From Hellea sp. (GTDB lineage Bacteria; Pseudomonadota; Alphaproteobacteria; Caulobacterales; Maricaulaceae), in NCBI GenBank assembly GCA_020629545.1, contig JAHDDC010000010.1, forward strand, positions 1-64,000: a DNA stretch of 64,000 nucleotides. Reading direction: 5' to 3'. A program made the position numbers and the translations under genes. Under the pieces are notes generated by a model that saw only the letters and a list, made by a program, of their open reading frames with translations, ran no database searches and was not told the DNA's origin. Within the stretch, counting starts at the first letter, position 1, and every line of letters starts with the position of its first letter. Shown here piece after piece: positions 44,186 to 53,230 of the stretch.

Positions 44186-47100
44186 CTAAACGGGCTTCGC
44201 CTTGTCGGATAAGCCCACGGTATTTTCCAAAATTTCGGAGACTAGATGTCCTCTTGCTTCCCAGGTGATAGCTTGCAACACCGCATTAAATTCTTTTCCG
44301 GATTGCTTAGGGGCCTCCAGACTTGCCTTAAGTAAAGTCGCGAACTCACCTCCATTTTTAGCAAATTGAATAAAAGGAGTCATTTCATGATCGATATCTT
44401 GAACCTCTGTCACGACAATCGACTTTTGGCTTGCAAAATAACTGTAAATCGTCGTCAGTCCGCCCCCTTTAAGACCTGTTAAGTAAGGAAGAATGCAAAC
44501 ATCGAAAGCCGCAATAAAGGCATCAAACTTCTCCGGCGAAATATTTTCCATTACCTTGATGTTTTCTCTTAGATCTTCTCGCTTGATGTCGCTGTTCAGC
44601 ATGCCGTTCGCCGCCACTACAAATGTAAAGTCCGAAGCATGATAAGCTGCTTCGGTGAGAAGCTCCCAATCTATTGCATCAAACGTGTGCCCGACAAAAC
44701 CAGCTATTGGGGATTTTAATGATTTAAGTGCCTTATATGGTTTAACATCACCGGGAATATCCGTCCCGTTGGGGACAAGATGAATTGACAGTTCTTGGGC
44801 TTTCAAAACTTTCTGAACGTCATGTCCGAGCGAGTCGATGGCCCGACTGGTGAGGACACAATCCGCTTTGGGTAACAAACGACTTAGATTCTTATTCAAT
44901 CGCTCAACAACCGCTTCGTCCTGCTCATAGATGTTAAAGGTAGCATCTGAAATATCCAAAACAAGGCTATCAAACGGCACCTGTGCCGCAACATTTGGAA
45001 TTGAAAACACAGGTAGAGAAATCCAAGCAACCGTGTTTTCCGGCACCAATCCCATGGCTTCCATCTGTTCCATTATATAAGCCGGATATACATCCGTCGT
45101 TGTACCGTCGATAAAGGCTGGTCTGGATTGATGATCACTCCAGAAAAATCGGCGCTTGAAGAGACGCTCAGTGTCATCTTGATGGTACTTTAGACGAAAT
45201 TCCTCAGTAACATTTCGCGTATTGACCCCGGATATACGTAAACTTGCAGCTAGGGTTTCAAAATTTATCGGCGCTCCAAATTCCAAAATACGGCCGAATT
45301 TATTGCTGTCCAGGAAATGCTCCGCAAATTTCTCTGATCGTTTCTGATCAGCAAAAGCGTCATGCTCAGCGGAGAAAATTACCAGATCCTTTTTACCCTT
45401 TCTAGGCTTTATGAGACGTTTAACTCTGGGGTCAGCCATTTCCCGATAGGTTTCATCAAGGCTGGCGAGCAAATGGACCAATCCGGACTTTAAGGGTTCA
45501 GATTTTCGCCTTGCTGTTTGTATGACATTATCAAGTCGAACGCGGTTGATCCGATAGCTCATCTCTGTCTCAAAACCCAACCGCCTGTGGGATCGCTTTT
45601 TTTCCGCATCCTCCGTATTCTGCAACTCATACAATTCCAATAAAGTGTCGGCAAAATAATCGGGATGAATTACATCTATATACCCTAATGTCTCTAGATC
45701 ATAGAGAGGCCTTAGCTCAGTCGCGACGACAGGAACTCCAAAACTCAGAGCATCAGAAATTTTGGACGGCACTTCAAAATGTGAGGCATTATGCTCATCA
45801 TCCAGCAAAGCTGGAACAACATCAGCCCCGGAGAGATAATGCGGTAATTCATCAAAACGGCATGGCGGAAAAAATAAAACGCGCGCGTTGGTTAAGCTCT
45901 CGAGGTCAGATTGAAGCTGAGGTGGCTCGACGTCCCCGACAACACACAACACAAATCTGTCATCATCCATTTCATCAAGAGTCTCAGCAACCTTTCGAAG
46001 GCCTTTATACTCATCGGTGGAACCGGCATACAAAATGCAAAAATCGCGATCCGTTAATCCCATCTTTTTTCGTGCGATCTTCCTATCGTATAACTCTGGG
46101 TTAAAAAGGTTTTCGTCACGGGCATGCCGGATTACGGCCCCACCATACGCTTGCTGCAAGACGGAATTAGATACGCAGAGTCCATCAAATTCGTGGATCA
46201 ATTCCCGACAAATCTGCGTAGCTTCCGGCGTGAATGGAGTTTTCAATAACTTCCGTAACGCACTCTTTCCATATTTGGGCGGTGTCTCATCGTCTTCTAG
46301 TGCGTCAAACCGTTGATCATCAATATCCAGAACAATGGGACAATCACTATGATTTTTTATCATTGCTCCCAAAGCGAAAGCCGGAACGCTTGGTTTTGAG
46401 ATCAGGGCCAAATTATAATGATTGGACTGCGCGAAAATATTCGCTTTGGGATAAAAGTCCCTTAGATCTTTACATTCGAGCAAGCGTATATTTCGCCAAG
46501 ACTTCTCGATTGACGTCCAGATTTTCGAACCGTTCTTTTGCCATATGGGGGCAATCAATTCGACATCCCAATCTACGGATAGCAAGTCGTAAAGGGAAGC
46601 GGCGCGAGCGGCTTCGGTTGAAGAAAGATCAGACGCAATAATGGCGGCGCGACCCTTTTTCATTTGCTGCGCCGACTGCTGAGTGAGCGCGTTTCCAGAA
46701 GCTGCAAATCTGTCCCTGCCTAAAACTTCATCTAGCTGTTGTGGATCGGCAATATTTTCTCGTAAATATGCCTCAAGTTCTACGAGACGGGACTGCAATA
46801 TTTCAGCCTCATGGTTTTCAGATAAAATAGTGTCATATAATGGCTTGGGGATTGAGACCGTTTGATCAGATTTCGGTAATAATGTTGGCTGACTTGCAAC
46901 AGACTGAGTGCGCTCCAAATACTCAGGGCGTTGCAAATATCCACGGATAAAGGGTTTAAGCTCCGCAATCGTCAGTCCATCCGAATGGTCGTTTACCGCC
47001 TTTAGGTAATCGTTGTGCAATGGCGAGGACAGCGCTTTTTGACGTCGGTCCCCTCGGATTATTTGATCAATCTGATTGACAAGATTTGTATTTACGACAC

Positions 47101-47863
47101 TATCAAATCGACCCGAAATTTTAGTTAACTCCAAAAGAAGATTATAGCCATCAAGTCCGATCAACTTTTCATAAATTAGAACGCTATCTAAATCGCTTAA
47201 CTGAGACATTGCGGTCGCGAGATAAGTTAATGCATTGAGACGCCCATCAATCAACTCCAGACCATTTCGGCGATGAAGCGAAGCCGCAATCGACTCAGGG
47301 GAACGCACAATCAAAACCTTTTTCAGCGGTCGCCCCAGAACTTCTGCGACCCGTTCCCAAATCGGTAAAAATATGCAAATTCTTGGATCTTTGATCAGAG
47401 TCGGGTCCCGCTCATCAAAATCAGTTTCCAAAATGTCTATTATTTGCTCTACTGCTGACTGCGCCGCAGGGCTATCGGACCAGTTTTTGGGTAGAAAGTT
47501 GGCGGTCGTCCAATCCTTATCAAAGGTTTTGAGAATACCTTCATGGACGGCGACAATTTTTTGATTCTCCCAAAATCCTCGAGGGTTATCAAATGACGGT
47601 AACATCAATGACCGACCTAGATCTTGGCCTGTCACACTTAAAACTTTAGCTAAAAAAGAAGTTCCAGATCGGTGGGCTCCGATGAGGAGTGTTATAGGCA
47701 TGATCTGTTCACGACGTGCCGGCTTCGCAAACCCCGCATCGGCTAACGCTGCAAGATCGTCTTCCCGCAATTGATCGATACTCTCAGCCGTTTGAGATCC
47801 AATTCGTGCAATAGCTTGTTGAAGATTATACTTCAGCATTTTTATTTTTTGAGACTCGGTCAT
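44186..47863 (-). CDS. Sulfotransferase-glycosyltransferase-glycosyltransferase fusion
   Basis: A 1225-residue protein in three modules. Residues about 55-300 are sulfotransferase-like, with the PAPS loop G-A-H-R-S-G-T-S-F at 62-70 and P-R-G-F-W-E-N as in bacterial sulfotransferases. Residues about 400-760 are a GT-B glycosyltransferase with Y-A-G-S-T-D-E-Y-K-G and S-D-A-L-S-F-G-V-P-V-V-A. Residues about 820-1200 are a second GT-B domain with H-L-V-P-N-G-T-D, G-F-V-G-H-T-F-D and L-T-G-L-K-G-G-G-L. One chain may therefore both build and sulfate a glycan. The next gene upstream overlaps it by four bases. Confidence 0.85.
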   Translation of the reverse strand: MTESQKIKMLKYNLQQAIARIGSQTAESIDQLREDDLAALADAGFAKPARREQIMPITLLIGAHRSGTSFLAKVLSVTGQDLGRSLMLPSFDNPRGFWENQKIVAVHEGILKTFDKDWTTANFLPKNWSDSPAAQSAVEQIIDILETDFDERDPTLIKDPRICIFLPIWERVAEVLGRPLKKVLIVRSPESIAASLHRRNGLELIDGRLNALTYLATAMSQLSDLDSVLIYEKLIGLDGYNLLLELTKISGRFDSVVNTNLVNQIDQIIRGDRRQKALSSPLHNDYLKAVNDHSDGLTIAELKPFIRGYLQRPEYLERTQSVASQPTLLPKSDQTVSIPKPLYDTILSENHEAEILQSRLVELEAYLRENIADPQQLDEVLGRDRFAASGNALTQQSAQQMKKGRAAIIASDLSSTEAARAASLYDLLSVDWDVELIAPIWQKNGSKIWTSIEKSWRNIRLLECKDLRDFYPKANIFAQSNHYNLALISKPSVPAFALGAMIKNHSDCPIVLDIDDQRFDALEDDETPPKYGKSALRKLLKTPFTPEATQICRELIHEFDGLCVSNSVLQQAYGGAVIRHARDENLFNPELYDRKIARKKMGLTDRDFCILYAGSTDEYKGLRKVAETLDEMDDDRFVLCVVGDVEPPQLQSDLESLTNARVLFFPPCRFDELPHYLSGADVVPALLDDEHNASHFEVPSKISDALSFGVPVVATELRPLYDLETLGYIDVIHPDYFADTLLELYELQNTEDAEKKRSHRRLGFETEMSYRINRVRLDNVIQTARRKSEPLKSGLVHLLASLDETYREMADPRVKRLIKPRKGKKDLVIFSAEHDAFADQKRSEKFAEHFLDSNKFGRILEFGAPINFETLAASLRISGVNTRNVTEEFRLKYHQDDTERLFKRRFFWSDHQSRPAFIDGTTTDVYPAYIMEQMEAMGLVPENTVAWISLPVFSIPNVAAQVPFDSLVLDISDATFNIYEQDEAVVERLNKNLSRLLPKADCVLTSRAIDSLGHDVQKVLKAQELSIHLVPNGTDIPGDVKPYKALKSLKSPIAGFVGHTFDAIDWELLTEAAYHASDFTFVVAANGMLNSDIKREDLRENIKVMENISPEKFDAFIAAFDVCILPYLTGLKGGGLTTIYSYFASQKSIVVTEVQDIDHEMTPFIQFAKNGGEFATLLKASLEAPKQSGKEFNAVLQAITWEARGHLVSEILENTVGLSDKAKPV

Positions 47864-48516
47864 ATCATTCTAATCAAGTCCCCTGCCGGAAACCAGTCAA
47901 GCATGTCTGGATTAAATTCTACGAGAATTGCCCCCAATCTCCGGTCATCATCATTATTGTTTTCCGGATACTCACACTGAATTCTCAAATCGGCCCGACC
48001 ATAAAACTTATCCGGAATATCTATCCAAATTTCTGTTGTCTCGCCTCTGGGCAGCATGGCAGTTTTTACAGGATCATTGCAAAGCAGAAAGTCAACTTTC
48101 TTTTCGCTCAGATTATTGTCTTCTGGTACGAACATTCGCAATCCGAGCGTTTTAAAATTTGACATGACGAATTCAGAATTGACGTCAATCCAGCGGTCTT
48201 GGTGGACACCGAAACGCGGTTCTAGAATATGGTAGTCAACATATTCTGATGTTATTTTGACGGTTTTAGAAATAATTGTCGGATCATTTGATTGCAGTGT
48301 TACTACACAACCATTGGGTTCTATTGTTTTAATGAGAGCTGTCCCCAAAACCTGCCTATCGGTTCCAAGATCAATCATATTGGTGAAATGGATCTTTTGA
48401 AGGCTGGAAAGTTCCGAAACATCCGAGACTAAGGGAATAGTCCAATATCCTCCGTCGGTATCAAGGAGCCATTCCTTGTTATCCGAATTATATAAGAGCC
48501 TGTCATTATTGGGCAC
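47860..48516 (-). CDS. Unknown protein coupled to the 1225-residue fusion
   Basis: A 218-residue protein without a recognised family. It has no signal peptide or membrane segment, is acidic, and looks beta-rich, with a D-R-R-L-G-A-I-L-V-E-F segment near the C-terminus like the small sandwich domains that accompany some glycosyltransferases. Its stop overlaps the start of the 1225-residue gene (ATGA), so it is translated together with it and probably acts with it, for example in glycan binding or chain-length control. Function is inferred only from position. Confidence 0.6.
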   Translation of the reverse strand: MPNNDRLLYNSDNKEWLLDTDGGYWTIPLVSDVSELSSLQKIHFTNMIDLGTDRQVLGTALIKTIEPNGCVVTLQSNDPTIISKTVKITSEYVDYHILEPRFGVHQDRWIDVNSEFVMSNFKTLGLRMFVPEDNNLSEKKVDFLLCNDPVKTAMLPRGETTEIWIDIPDKFYGRADLRIQCEYPENNNDDDRRLGAILVEFNPDMLDWFPAGDLIRMI

Positions 48517-48687
48517 TTGTAACCTCTTTGGGAATTATCAGGCTTTCAAAGATATAGCCCTGTACGGCCTGTTCCATGCCTTTTTATAGGTCTAGTCAAT
48601 TCCCAAAGCCAGCAAATTCTCTGCAGATCAACACTTGTTTCAGATCGCTTTTCATCGCATAGGGCAAGAAAACTAAAGGTGGGCAAA

Positions 48688-49569
48688 ATGAGCCGTAAAG
48701 GTATAATTCTCGCAGGCGGTAGTGGAACAAGACTTTACCCCAGCACAATTTCAGTCTCGAAACAATTAATGCCGGTTTATGACAAACCGATGATTTATTA
48801 TCCTTTATCAGTTCTGATGAGCGCAGGCATGCGGGAAATTATGATTATTACAACACCGCAAGATCAAGCGGCTTTTCAGAACCTCCTTCGTGATGGATCA
48901 CAATGGGGTATCGAAATCACTTGGGCCGTACAGCCGAGCCCAGACGGACTTGCGCAAGCGTTAATAATAGCCGAAGATTTTCTGGACGGTTCCCCGAGCG
49001 CGCTCATACTGGGTGATAATTTATTCTTTGGCTCGGAATTTGATGACGTATTGCAATCGGCCAAAGATGTCACTGAAGGCGCGACCGTTTTTGGCTATCA
49101 TGTCAATAACCCTGAGAGCTATGGAGTAGCCGAGTTTGATGCAAATCAGAAGGTGATTTCAATTGAGGAAAAACCGGAAAATCCAAAGTCCAATTATGCA
49201 GTGACCGGGCTTTACTTATATGATGGCCATGCCCCGAAATATGCCAAGACGATAACACCATCTGCCCGAGGCGAATTGGAAATCACAGCGCTCAATCAGA
49301 TCTACCTGCAACGAGACGAGCTTCAATGCGCTATGTTGGGTGAAGGCACATCCTGGCTCGACACAGGCACTCATCGGTCACTCCTTCAAGCGGCTCAATT
49401 TGTCAGCGTTATGGAAGAACGTCAGGGGCGCCGAATTTGTTGTCCGGAAGCTCACGCTTATCAGCAAGGCTGGATCACACGCGAGGAATTACATGAATTA
49501 GCTACCCCCCTGAAGAAAAGCGGTTACGGCGAATATTTATTCAAAATTTCCCAGGCAGATTCTAAATAA
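48688..49569 (+). CDS. rfbA: Glucose-1-phosphate thymidylyltransferase
   Basis: Makes dTDP-glucose, first step of dTDP-L-rhamnose synthesis. I start at the ATG at 48688, preceded by AAAGGTGGG; a GTG nine bases upstream is open but less likely. The product (about 293 residues) begins with the nucleotide-binding G-I-I-L-A-G-G-S-G-T-R-L and has the L-G-D-N-L-F-F and E-K-P sites of RmlA. The other rhamnose genes (rfbC, rfbB, rfbD) are 3-5 kb downstream, separated by unrelated genes. Function secure. Confidence 0.95.
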   Translation: MSRKGIILAGGSGTRLYPSTISVSKQLMPVYDKPMIYYPLSVLMSAGMREIMIITTPQDQAAFQNLLRDGSQWGIEITWAVQPSPDGLAQALIIAEDFLDGSPSALILGDNLFFGSEFDDVLQSAKDVTEGATVFGYHVNNPESYGVAEFDANQKVISIEEKPENPKSNYAVTGLYLYDGHAPKYAKTITPSARGELEITALNQIYLQRDELQCAMLGEGTSWLDTGTHRSLLQAAQFVSVMEERQGRRICCPEAHAYQQGWITREELHELATPLKKSGYGEYLFKISQADSK

Positions 49570-49613
49570 CACACCTTGCGACGCTTAGACTGCGCCGTTA
49601 AACGTCCCCGATT

Positions 49614-50432
49614 ATGAATAGGGTACTCGTTATATCTTCGCTCGTAGCCGCCAGCTCTGTTGGCGCCAATAACAGCGCGTTTTGTCTTCGTCGTCTTGGT
49701 ATGGAAACAGTTATTCTACCGACCGTTATTTTGGGACGTCATCCAGGATGGGGAACACCTGGGGGCTCCGCGACACCGTCCGCCCTTTTGTCTGATATTT
49801 GGGATGGTATAAACGCACAAAATCTAAAATTTGATGCAGTCTTAACCGGGTATATCGGAACACCTGAAAATCTGGATCTAACTGAACAGATTATCCGGCA
49901 GATCAAGCAAAAGAACCCCAATGTAAAGGTCATTGTGGATCCTGTGATGGGCGACCACGGAAAACTCTATGTACCAGTGGATGTTGGAGAGGGCATTATT
50001 AGCCGGCTTGTTCCTTATGCCGATATTATAACACCTAATGTCTGGGAATTTTCTCACTTGATGCGATCTGACATTACGGGACTGGACGAGCTTGGGGATG
50101 CCCTAAGAGACTATGGTGGATGCGCCCTCATTACATCAGTTATTGATGGTGATCGGATAGGGGGTTTAAGTTATCATCCTGAAGGATTATCGTATATCGG
50201 TCATGAAAAGTTCGCGTCCGTACCTCACGGAGGCGGAGACGCCATTGCAGGGTCTTTACTAGGCCATATTCTTTTAGGAGATAGCGAAGAGGTAGCCGCT
50301 CAAAAAGCTGTTTCTTCCGTCTTTAGGATCATGAGACTTGCCGTAGAAAATGGCCTCGAGGAGTTCCCATTGACAGAAGGGCAAAACGAGCTGGTCTTAG
50401 CACCCCAATTGCCTTTGCGAAAACTGTCATGA
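49614..50432 (+). CDS. pdxY: Pyridoxal kinase-like protein
   Basis: A 272-residue ribokinase-superfamily protein. V-L-V-I-S-S-L-V-A-A-S-S-V-G near the N-terminus, a D-P-V-M-G-D loop and the phosphate-site H-G-G-G-D-A-I-A-G match pyridoxal kinases of the PdxK/PdxY type, which make pyridoxal phosphate by salvage. PLP is the cofactor of the GcvP and DegT enzymes in this window. The end overlaps the next gene by four bases (ATGA). It lies between the rhamnose genes and is not part of that pathway. Confidence 0.85.
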   Translation: MNRVLVISSLVAASSVGANNSAFCLRRLGMETVILPTVILGRHPGWGTPGGSATPSALLSDIWDGINAQNLKFDAVLTGYIGTPENLDLTEQIIRQIKQKNPNVKVIVDPVMGDHGKLYVPVDVGEGIISRLVPYADIITPNVWEFSHLMRSDITGLDELGDALRDYGGCALITSVIDGDRIGGLSYHPEGLSYIGHEKFASVPHGGGDAIAGSLLGHILLGDSEEVAAQKAVSSVFRIMRLAVENGLEEFPLTEGQNELVLAPQLPLRKLS

Positions 50433-51571
50433 ATAATACCAACATACCATTCTCCGTATCTACGGATGAGCAGTTTTTTCCAGTCGTCGACGTGTTCAAA
50501 GCAAATTTTTTTAAGGATTTTGAGCATGGGGCTAGTGTTCACGTCATGCGAGACGGCGAAACACTGATTGATATGCATGGCGGCTGGGCCGATAAATCGA
50601 AGAGTATACCCGTAAACAATTCCCATTTGTTCTCTATTTACTCGTCTGGAAAAGCTGCGGCAGCAATCGTAATCGCCCATCTGGCAGAACAGGACATGCT
50701 CGGGTACAACCAACTAGTTTCAACCGTCTGGCCCGAATTTTCAGGCGGTGGAAAAGAGTGTCTTACAATCGGCCAGGTTATGTCCCATCAAACTGGGATT
50801 CCCGGCATTACTGACCGAAATTTCAAGGCAGCTGACTGGTATAATTGGAATAAAACTGTTCATACACTTGAAAATCAAATGCCTTTGTTTCCGCCCGGAA
50901 GCGCCAGCGGATATTCGCCTGTAACCTACGGATTTTTTGCTGGCGAAATCGCGCGCCGGACAGACAAATATGGGCGGCATCTTGGTGATATTCTCCGTCA
51001 GGATATTTGCGAACCGCATAATATTGATGTCTGGATCGGAACCCCCGAAACCGAAGATTCACGTTGTGTTGATATGCAAAAACCCCGGCGATTAGCTGAT
51101 CTTGGGGAAATAAACTCCGCGACGAAAGCTGCATTTTTGGAGAAATGGTCATCACCAGGAACTCTTGGTGTAAAAACCTGGCGCCGCGCACAGCTCGCCG
51201 GGTCCAACTGTCATGCTACGGCTAAAGGCATGGCTGAACTTATGCAGGTCTATGTCGATGGCAGGATTAACGGCGAACAGGTTTTATCCGAAGATATATT
51301 AGGCTTTGCACGGGCTGAACGGATAAGTGGCCCGGATCAAGTTTTGCCTTTTGATCTGAGCATAGCTGCAGGCGTTATGCGCAATTATCCCAATTTTTTC
51401 TACGGACCAAATCCCGAAACCGTTGGACACAGTGGATGGGGCGGCTCTTGCGTATTTGCCGATCCCGACACGGGTATTACCTTTTGTTACGCCATGACTC
51501 GGCAAGATAACTCACTTATGGGAGATCCACGTCCGGTCCGTATCATTGAAGCCCTTTATGACGTTCTATAA
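50429..51571 (+). CDS. Beta-lactamase/EstB-type serine hydrolase
   Basis: A 380-residue class C beta-lactamase-like hydrolase without a signal peptide. The nucleophile motif S-x-x-K is S72-S-G-K75. A second Tyr-containing site (about Y-S-P-V-T-Y-G near residue 155) and H-S-G-W-G-G-S near the C-terminus fit the esterase branch (EstB). Such proteins are usually esterases, not true beta-lactamases. It is coupled by ATGA overlap to the pyridoxal kinase gene; a shared pathway is not obvious. A terminator hairpin follows. Confidence 0.82.
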   Translation: MNNTNIPFSVSTDEQFFPVVDVFKANFFKDFEHGASVHVMRDGETLIDMHGGWADKSKSIPVNNSHLFSIYSSGKAAAAIVIAHLAEQDMLGYNQLVSTVWPEFSGGGKECLTIGQVMSHQTGIPGITDRNFKAADWYNWNKTVHTLENQMPLFPPGSASGYSPVTYGFFAGEIARRTDKYGRHLGDILRQDICEPHNIDVWIGTPETEDSRCVDMQKPRRLADLGEINSATKAAFLEKWSSPGTLGVKTWRRAQLAGSNCHATAKGMAELMQVYVDGRINGEQVLSEDILGFARAERISGPDQVLPFDLSIAAGVMRNYPNFFYGPNPETVGHSGWGGSCVFADPDTGITFCYAMTRQDNSLMGDPRPVRIIEALYDVL

Positions 51572-51613
51572 ATAGACGATTGTGGTATTTTCGGCACATT
51601 CAACCATAAAAAT

Positions 51614-51653
51614 CGCTGAAATCGAATTAGATAAGGTCATTTTCAGCGCTTTT
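51614..51653 (+). terminator. Intrinsic terminator of the pdxY-hydrolase operon
   Basis: An eight-pair stem (CGCTGAAA at 51614-51621, TTTCAGCG at 51641-51648) with a 19-base loop followed by CTTTTT, 42 bases after the hydrolase stop. Confidence 0.65.
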
Positions 51654-51698
51654 TGCTTTACCTTCTCAGATTCTCCCCCTAAAAGCCGCGCAAGAATG

Positions 51699-51722
51699 AG
51701 GCTCCAAGAGGGGCCTTTATTT
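51699..51722 (+). terminator. Second terminator-like hairpin in the rpsU leader
   Basis: An imperfect seven-pair stem (AGGCTCC at 51699-51705, GGGGCCT at 51710-51716; one T-G pair) followed by TTATTTATT. It ends about 37 bases before the rpsU start and could be a terminator reinforcing the first or an attenuator of rpsU. Confidence 0.4.
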
Positions 51723-51753
51723 ATTAAACACACTAGAAAGTAGTTGATATTAC

Positions 51754-51990
51754 ATGATCGAGATTTACGTCCGTCAAAACAATGTGGACCAGGCACTCCG
51801 CGCACTCAAAAAGAAACTTCAGAACGAAGGTGTTTTGCGCGAAATGAAAGCTCGTAAGCATTACGAAAAGCCATCAGAAAAGCGCGTCCGCGAAAAGGCA
51901 GAAGCTATCCGCCGCGCCCGCAAACTGGCACGGAAGCGCGCTCAGATCGAAGGCCTTATCCCTTCCAAAAAGCGTAAGCCTCGCCGGTAA
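51754..51990 (+). CDS. rpsU: 30S ribosomal protein S21
   Basis: A 78-residue basic protein, longer than the 71-residue E. coli form at its C-terminus. It begins [17 protein letters not shown], ends in a Lys/Arg cluster and has [13 protein letters not shown] in the middle, all classical. S21 helps initiation of translation at the 30S subunit. It is transcribed alone, closed by a terminator at 52015. Confidence 0.96.
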   Translation: MIEIYVRQNNVDQALRALKKKLQNEGVLREMKARKHYEKPSEKRVREKAEAIRRARKLARKRAQIEGLIPSKKRKPRR

Positions 51991-52014
51991 GCGCTGACAC
52001 AGTCAGAAACCAAG

Positions 52015-52039
52015 ACCGCCTTCACTTGGCGGTTTTTTT
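52015..52039 (+). terminator. Intrinsic terminator of rpsU
   Basis: A six-pair stem (ACCGCC at 52015-52020, GGCGGT at 52028-52033) with a seven-base loop and a run of T, 25 bases after the rpsU stop codon. Confidence 0.8.
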
Positions 52040-52442
52040 ATGTCCGGATGATTTTAAGCGTTGTCTTACGCCCGGCTGCATCCATTTTATCACGAATTGT
52101 TAGGACTGGATCCCATTTGGCCCGATGGTCAGCGATCAGCACGATCGCCGCATTGGGTTTATCGGCCAATAACCCTTCAACCGCAAAAGCAACCGCTGAT
52201 AGTTCGATTCGGTTTTCATCTACGGATATTCTGTTTTGGGAATCGATAACAATTTGGATGGCAGGAAGCGGCTTAATGGGGCTTTCAATATTATTGGCCG
52301 GAATTTTAAAATCCAAACCGCGTTCATCCAAAAATACGGATGTGACTATGAAAAATATCAGCAAGATAAAGACTATATCCAGCATTGGCGTCATGTTGAC
52401 CGCCGTATCCCTCTCGATTCTATTGCGTTTTTTAAATGACAT
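52038..52442 (-). CDS. ExbD/TolR-family protein
   Basis: A 134-residue protein with one N-terminal membrane helix (after V-N-M-T-P-M-L-D-I-V-F-I-L-L-I-F-F) including the conserved Asp, and a periplasmic domain. It is the family of ExbD/TolR, which together with ExbB/TolQ uses the proton motive force to energise outer-membrane transport. A strong GGAGG precedes the ATG. No exbB, tonB or tolQ gene is adjacent, so it is an orphan copy. Confidence 0.88.
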   Translation of the reverse strand: MSFKKRNRIERDTAVNMTPMLDIVFILLIFFIVTSVFLDERGLDFKIPANNIESPIKPLPAIQIVIDSQNRISVDENRIELSAVAFAVEGLLADKPNAAIVLIADHRAKWDPVLTIRDKMDAAGRKTTLKIIRT

Positions 52443-52640
52443 ACTCTCCTCCTCCTTGCTGAATTTATAACATAATTACATAACATTTTCAAGCGTTGCG
52501 AGTAATTACACCTTGCGGCCCGATTCACAATCGATGCTAGAGGATCAATCAAAGAGCTCAGGACTTCCTCTCACCAGATATATTTGGTTGACTCATCCAC
52601 GCTGTTTAATAAGAAGACGGCCAAAGTCGGGACACTTTCA

Positions 52641-53195
52641 ATGCAATTCACAGCTTTGGACATAGAGGGCGTATTTCTCGTTGAGCCACGCCGGTTTAGC
52701 GATGATCGAGGATTCTTTTCAGAAACGTTTCGAGAAAGCGTTTTTGAACGCGAGACCGGAATCAAAGCAGAGTTTGTTCAGGATAATTTTTCCTATTCCA
52801 AGCATCGGGGGACGGTCCGGGGACTGCATTTCCAAACGCCGCCGCATGCTCAAGGTAAACTTGTGCGCTGCTTACGCGGCGAAGTTTCGGATGTGGTTGT
52901 AGATGCACGCCGAAAGTCCCCCACATTCGGACAACATGTCAAAGTTATTTTATCTGCGGAAAATGGTCATCAGATTTGGGTGCCTGCAGGTTTTTTGCAC
53001 GGTTTTGCAACACTGACATCTGACTGTGAAGTGGCCTATAAAGTTACCGATTATTATTCTAAAGAATGCGACGGGAGCGTCCGCTGGAATGATCCAATGC
53101 TCGGTATTGATTGGGGCATTACAGATGACGAAGCTGTGCTATCAGAGAAAGACAATGTCGCACCGCTATTTGCAGAATTTGATAACCCCTTCTGA
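52641..53195 (+). CDS. rfbC: dTDP-4-dehydrorhamnose 3,5-epimerase
   Basis: Third step of dTDP-rhamnose synthesis, a cupin-fold epimerase. The ATG at 52641 gives the standard start with I-E-G-V-F-L-V-E-P-R-R-F. F-S-D-D-R-G-F-F-S-E, H-R-G-T-V-R-G-L-H-F-Q (catalytic His) and P-A-G-F-L-H-G-F match RmlC. An upstream open extension of 19 codons from GTG is rejected. It is followed by rfbB at 35 bases, so rfbC-rfbB-rfbD is a unit. Confidence 0.95.
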   Translation: MQFTALDIEGVFLVEPRRFSDDRGFFSETFRESVFERETGIKAEFVQDNFSYSKHRGTVRGLHFQTPPHAQGKLVRCLRGEVSDVVVDARRKSPTFGQHVKVILSAENGHQIWVPAGFLHGFATLTSDCEVAYKVTDYYSKECDGSVRWNDPMLGIDWGITDDEAVLSEKDNVAPLFAEFDNPF

Positions 53196-53230
53196 CGTGA
53201 TTTCAATGGGGCAAGGGACAGGATTTTAAC

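Noticed and set aside
50429-51571. A true beta-lactamase resistance gene
   Set aside because: No signal peptide and the motifs fit esterases of the EstB group better, so resistance is not supported.
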